Assembly: GCA_964462945.1 (NCBI GenBank)
Contig: CAYWZW010000073.1
Coordinates: 1 to 25,419, forward strand
Length of the DNA stretch: 25,419 nucleotides
DNA from: GCA-020343675 sp964462945
GTDB lineage: Bacteria > Planctomycetota > Phycisphaerae > Sedimentisphaerales > Anaerobacaceae
Direction: 5' to 3'
Shown: in pieces, positions 23,180 through 25,419 of the stretch
How positions within the stretch are numbered: the first letter of the stretch is position 1
Layout: each line of letters opens with the position of its first letter
Notes under the pieces: model-generated
Seen by the model: only the letters and a program-made list of their open reading frames with translations
Told to the model about the DNA's origin: nothing
Databases searched by the model: none
Program-made: the position numbers and the translations under genes

Positions 23180-23542
23180 TTACTCCTCTTGCCAGCGTCT
23201 TACCACGAAGGGTCCCCCCTCGTCGCAGGCGATGACATTATTTCTCAGTGCCTCACCATAATAAAATGTGCAGCCGCTCTTAAATGTCACGTTCCCGCCG
23301 ACAATGGCTCCGCGCATCTCCACACTTGGATACGGGGTGATATCCACATTCGGGGCATACATGGCGCCGAATACCGACCTCCTCGCCTTCAGATTCAACA
23401 CCCAATCGCCATTGCCGGCAGCGTATAGCTGAAAGTCCCTGACATGGCCGGCTTCATTGTTGAAGCCGACCGAATTGTCGGCAGAGATTTTCGCGTTCAA
23501 TTCAAACTCTGCGTTCTGGGCGGCGTCGCCGGTGAATCGGTC
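23180..23542 (-). pseudogene. DUF7305-like domain fragment, out of frame with the CBS-PAS gene
   Basis: The frame encodes about 120 residues with the beta-repeat layout of the domain I recall as DUF7305, found at the C-terminus of PilX-like pilus and cell-surface proteins. Landmarks are DFQLYAAGNGDWVLNL, SVFGAMYAPNVDITPY, MRGAIVGGNVTFKSG and FYYGEALRN. No start codon or ribosome site precedes the domain in its own frame. The frame continues upstream only as an out-of-frame reading of the CBS-PAS gene, whose stop (23497-23499) lies inside the fragment. It is most simply a broken remnant joined to the CBS-PAS gene; a frameshift in a once-continuous fusion is the alternative. The upstream signal peptide and pilin-like part are missing. 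Confidence 0.6.
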
Positions 23543-24975
23543 GGCAACGACGCCGTCGCGCCGGAGCCGGGATTCTCTCTCACCGAGTCCTCGCTGCCCC
23601 GCGAAGGCTGCTGTGTTTCTCTGAGGGCGGCCAGCTCCTTCTTGGCCGTGACGTCGTACAGGACGCCCTGACTTCCGCTGATTTCGCCTCGGATGTTCTT
23701 GGTGTGGGTCGAAAACAGAGTGACAAACAGTCTCTGGCCCTTGGCGCTTCTCAAAGTCAGTTCCCTGACCTCCATGCTCGCTCTCTGTAACTGGGCCAAG
23801 AGCTGCTGCTGCTCCCGAGGGTTGTCCCAGAAGCATTCCGGCAGAAAGGGCTTATTGATCAGCTCGTCCGGGTCGGTCACATCCAGCAGCTTCATAAACG
23901 CAGGATTAACGTAGGTCGTATTAAAGTTGGGATCGACCATGAAAATACAGTTGCTCGACTCGCTCAGAAGCCGCAAGTAGTTTTCTTCCTCTTCCTGCAA
24001 ATCGGCTTTGATTGCCTTCAGGATATCCGTCTGAGTGACCAGCCCGTACAAGGTCTCGCCGTCCATGACAACCAGCCGGCGAATTCCAATGCTTTCGAGC
24101 ATTTTCATGGCGCTGAGGACTGACTGCTCGCGGGATATGGTCACCACCGGGGAAGACATGACCTGTTTCAAGCGTGTCTGATCCGGATTTTGTTTCACCG
24201 CAATGACTCTCCTGAGAAGATCGCGTTCCGTAAAGACCCCCACAACGGTGCCGTTATTCGTCGCGACCAGACAGGAGATGTCTTTCGATGCCATCAGCTC
24301 TGCGGCTGCTCTGACGCTTGCCGAGCTGGCGATCACGGTCACGTCATTGGTCATTATTTCCGAGATTTCTTTCGCCAGCGTGTACGACCCCAGGGCGCGA
24401 ACCATGTCGGTTTGCGTGATGATGCCGACTGACCGTCCCTTATCCAGAACGACAAGCCGCCTGATGTTCGCGGTTTCCATGATGCCGCTGGCCTCCATGA
24501 CCGAAAGGTCCCGGGGAATGCTCCGGACGGGAGAAGACATGATCTGTTCCACCTTCATCTGGCAGAAATCGTTCCCGTAGGCAACCGTTTTCTTCAGCAT
24601 GTCCGTCTCGGTGACAATCCCTAACACGTCCCCGTTGTCTGAAACAATGAGACAGGATACGTTGTTGCTCGACATGATCTTCGCCGCCGAAACCACGGAG
24701 CTTGCCGGACTGACCGTAGCCACGTTCGTGCTCATGATATCCCCCGCTTTCAGCCAGGTCCGCGGGGGCACGGTCCGAGCACGGGAGCCGTTATCTCTTT
24801 TCAGCCAGGTCCGCGGGGGCACCGTCGGAACATGGGAGCCGTTCGGCCCTGAGCTCACTGCCGACCCGTCAGGCAACTCATCGCCGGCGTGGAATTGCCG
24901 GACTGAAGAGCCGCTATCTCTCATCTGGCTCTCGACCAATTCACTGGGTAATGACCTGATTGCGTCTTCTGCCAT
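23497..24975 (-). CDS. Four-CBS-domain protein with C-terminal PAS domain, 492 residues
   Basis: After a disordered leader (about 1-75) come four CBS domains in two pairs at about 77-130, 143-195, 204-260 and 270-325. Each has the CBS pattern such as VLGIVTETDML, SVGIITQTDMV, VVGVFTERDLL and LYGLVTQTDIL. A PAS domain at about 333-443 ends in the PAC-like VLYDVTAKKEL. CBS pairs commonly bind adenosine nucleotides and PAS domains bind ligands or partners, so this is probably a soluble energy/signal sensor without its own output domain. AGGAGA six bases before the ATG fixes the start. The leader contains a 17-residue tandem repeat (VPPRTWLK twice). The last 40 residues are low-complexity and run out of frame into the DUF7305 fragment, so the native C-terminus may differ. 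Confidence 0.9.
   Translation of the reverse strand: MAEDAIRSLPSELVESQMRDSGSSVRQFHAGDELPDGSAVSSGPNGSHVPTVPPRTWLKRDNGSRARTVPPRTWLKAGDIMSTNVATVSPASSVVSAAKIMSSNNVSCLIVSDNGDVLGIVTETDMLKKTVAYGNDFCQMKVEQIMSSPVRSIPRDLSVMEASGIMETANIRRLVVLDKGRSVGIITQTDMVRALGSYTLAKEISEIMTNDVTVIASSASVRAAAELMASKDISCLVATNNGTVVGVFTERDLLRRVIAVKQNPDQTRLKQVMSSPVVTISREQSVLSAMKMLESIGIRRLVVMDGETLYGLVTQTDILKAIKADLQEEEENYLRLLSESSNCIFMVDPNFNTTYVNPAFMKLLDVTDPDELINKPFLPECFWDNPREQQQLLAQLQRASMEVRELTLRSAKGQRLFVTLFSTHTKNIRGEISGSQGVLYDVTAKKELAALRETQQPSRGSEDSVRENPGSGATASLPTDSPATPPRTQSLN
24748..24849. repeat. In-frame 51-bp tandem duplication in the CBS-PAS gene
   Basis: Two direct copies begin at 24748 and 24799, each opening TTTCAGCCAGGTCCGCGGGG. 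They encode a repeated GS-x-(V/A)-x-TVPPRTWLK unit immediately before CBS domain 1. The unit is exactly 17 codons, so copy number can vary without breaking the protein. Confidence 0.85.
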
Positions 24976-25001
24976 TGTGCTCTCCTTTGTCTCCAGTCAG
25001 A

Positions 25002-25244
25002 CTAACTGAACCGCCCCAGCAAGAATCCCAAAATGCCTTTTCTTGTCCTGATCATCCCGGTCAAGGGATTATACTGCTGATGTCGCCCACAATTCGGGCA
25101 TTCGAAACGAACAAGACCGTCCTTTTCTTTTCCTGATAGCCGGGAATCCGCCTGGCCGTGGGAAAGGCTGCCTTCGTAGCCACATTCGCAACGCAGATGT
25201 ACTTCAACATTCTTGGTCTTCGTCAGCAACCACTCAATTGACAT
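25002..25244 (-). CDS. Small zinc-ribbon protein, 80 residues
   Basis: Two cysteine pairs, CECG (Cys19, Cys21) and CPNCG (Cys49, Cys52), form a likely zinc ribbon. They are separated by a polar hairpin of about 27 residues, with a basic C-terminus (RTRKGILGFLLGRFS). I place the start at the ATG at 25244, which has AGGTG six bases upstream. A GTG nine bases earlier overlaps that ribosome site and is less likely. It is 26 bases upstream of the CBS-PAS gene on the same strand and is probably co-transcribed with it. Such ribbons bind nucleic acid or protein partners; the role here is unknown. It is the first gene of the minus-strand signalling and GTPase run within this window. Confidence 0.7.
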   Translation of the reverse strand: MSIEWLLTKTKNVEVHLRCECGYEGSLSHGQADSRLSGKEKDGLVRFECPNCGRHQQYNPLTGMIRTRKGILGFLLGRFS

Positions 25245-25419
25245 GGAAATCACCTCGCTTGTTAGCTGAAAAGTCCAAAAGGCTCATCGCGGATCTTCGT
25301 TAGGAATTCTCGATGTCTCGCACGCTTCCAACGTCGGTTGATTGCTCTGTTTTTCGATATCGGTTCACTACTGTCCGGTTATAAGTTGAATAATGGCAAT
25401 TGTTTATAGTTTTGAGAAA

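Noticed and set aside
22870..25419. A sigma-54 promoter (TGGCAC-N5-TTGC) in front of the GTPase or CBS-PAS genes
   Set aside because: I looked because of the activator fragment and found no acceptable match by eye on the minus strand.
1..25419. CRISPR arrays, tRNA or rRNA genes, intact insertion sequences
   Set aside because: No regularly spaced repeats, cloverleaf tRNA sequences, rRNA stretches or transposase motifs were seen.

Overview
The window looks like a piece of a Planctomycetes chromosome, most likely Phycisphaerae. This rests on recall of gene families and not on any search. The supporting signs are tandem tubulin/FtsZ-like GTPases of a kind remembered from that phylum, a DUF5107-TPR protein next to a sodium/solute symporter and a UroD-like protein, and short repeats decoding as KSEIENQKSE. 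Short GTAGG-flanked palindromes also lie in several gaps. No tRNA, rRNA, CRISPR array or intact transposase was seen.

Region 1 (about 1-3400, all minus strand) is a run of small accessory genes. Its first 2.7 kb is visibly richer in A/T than the rest. It holds a short unknown protein, a one-helix membrane peptide, a DUF4238 protein, a membrane-anchored unknown, a DUF4190-type two-helix protein, a 204-bp MITE-like palindromic element and a GFA-family zinc protein.

Region 2 (about 3517-15760) looks like a carbohydrate-use locus. A secreted tandem alpha/beta-hydrolase (minus) diverges from a plus-strand run: nitrilase-superfamily amidase, secreted DUF5107-TPR protein, SSS symporter, 67-residue membrane peptide and UroD-like methyltransferase. 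The peptide and UroD genes overlap by 4 bp. A secreted GH36-like alpha-galactosidase converges on this run, and a folded repeat between them supplies both stop codons. A TIM-barrel sugar epimerase/isomerase diverges from the alpha-galactosidase. Together these suggest extracellular de-esterification and deglycosylation, sodium-driven uptake and cytoplasmic conversion of a sugar; the substrate is not determined.

Region 3 (about 16063-25253) is the unusual part. A 904-residue five-PAS histidine kinase and a FixJ/NarL-type response regulator lie on the plus strand. Converging on them is a minus-strand run: a zinc-ribbon protein, a protein with four CBS domains and a PAS domain, an out-of-frame DUF7305 fragment, and two tandem tubulin/FtsZ-like GTPases. 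The distal GTPase has a degenerate tubulin signature and carries a C-terminal piece of a sigma-54 activator (the AAA+ lid with the arginine-finger motif) without the ATPase core or DNA-binding domain. The regulator and this fusion gene end 3 bp apart. The hypothesis is a signalling-linked cytoskeletal system in which PAS, CBS and two-component sensors are associated with tubulin-like proteins. The proximity is visible; the functional link is inference.
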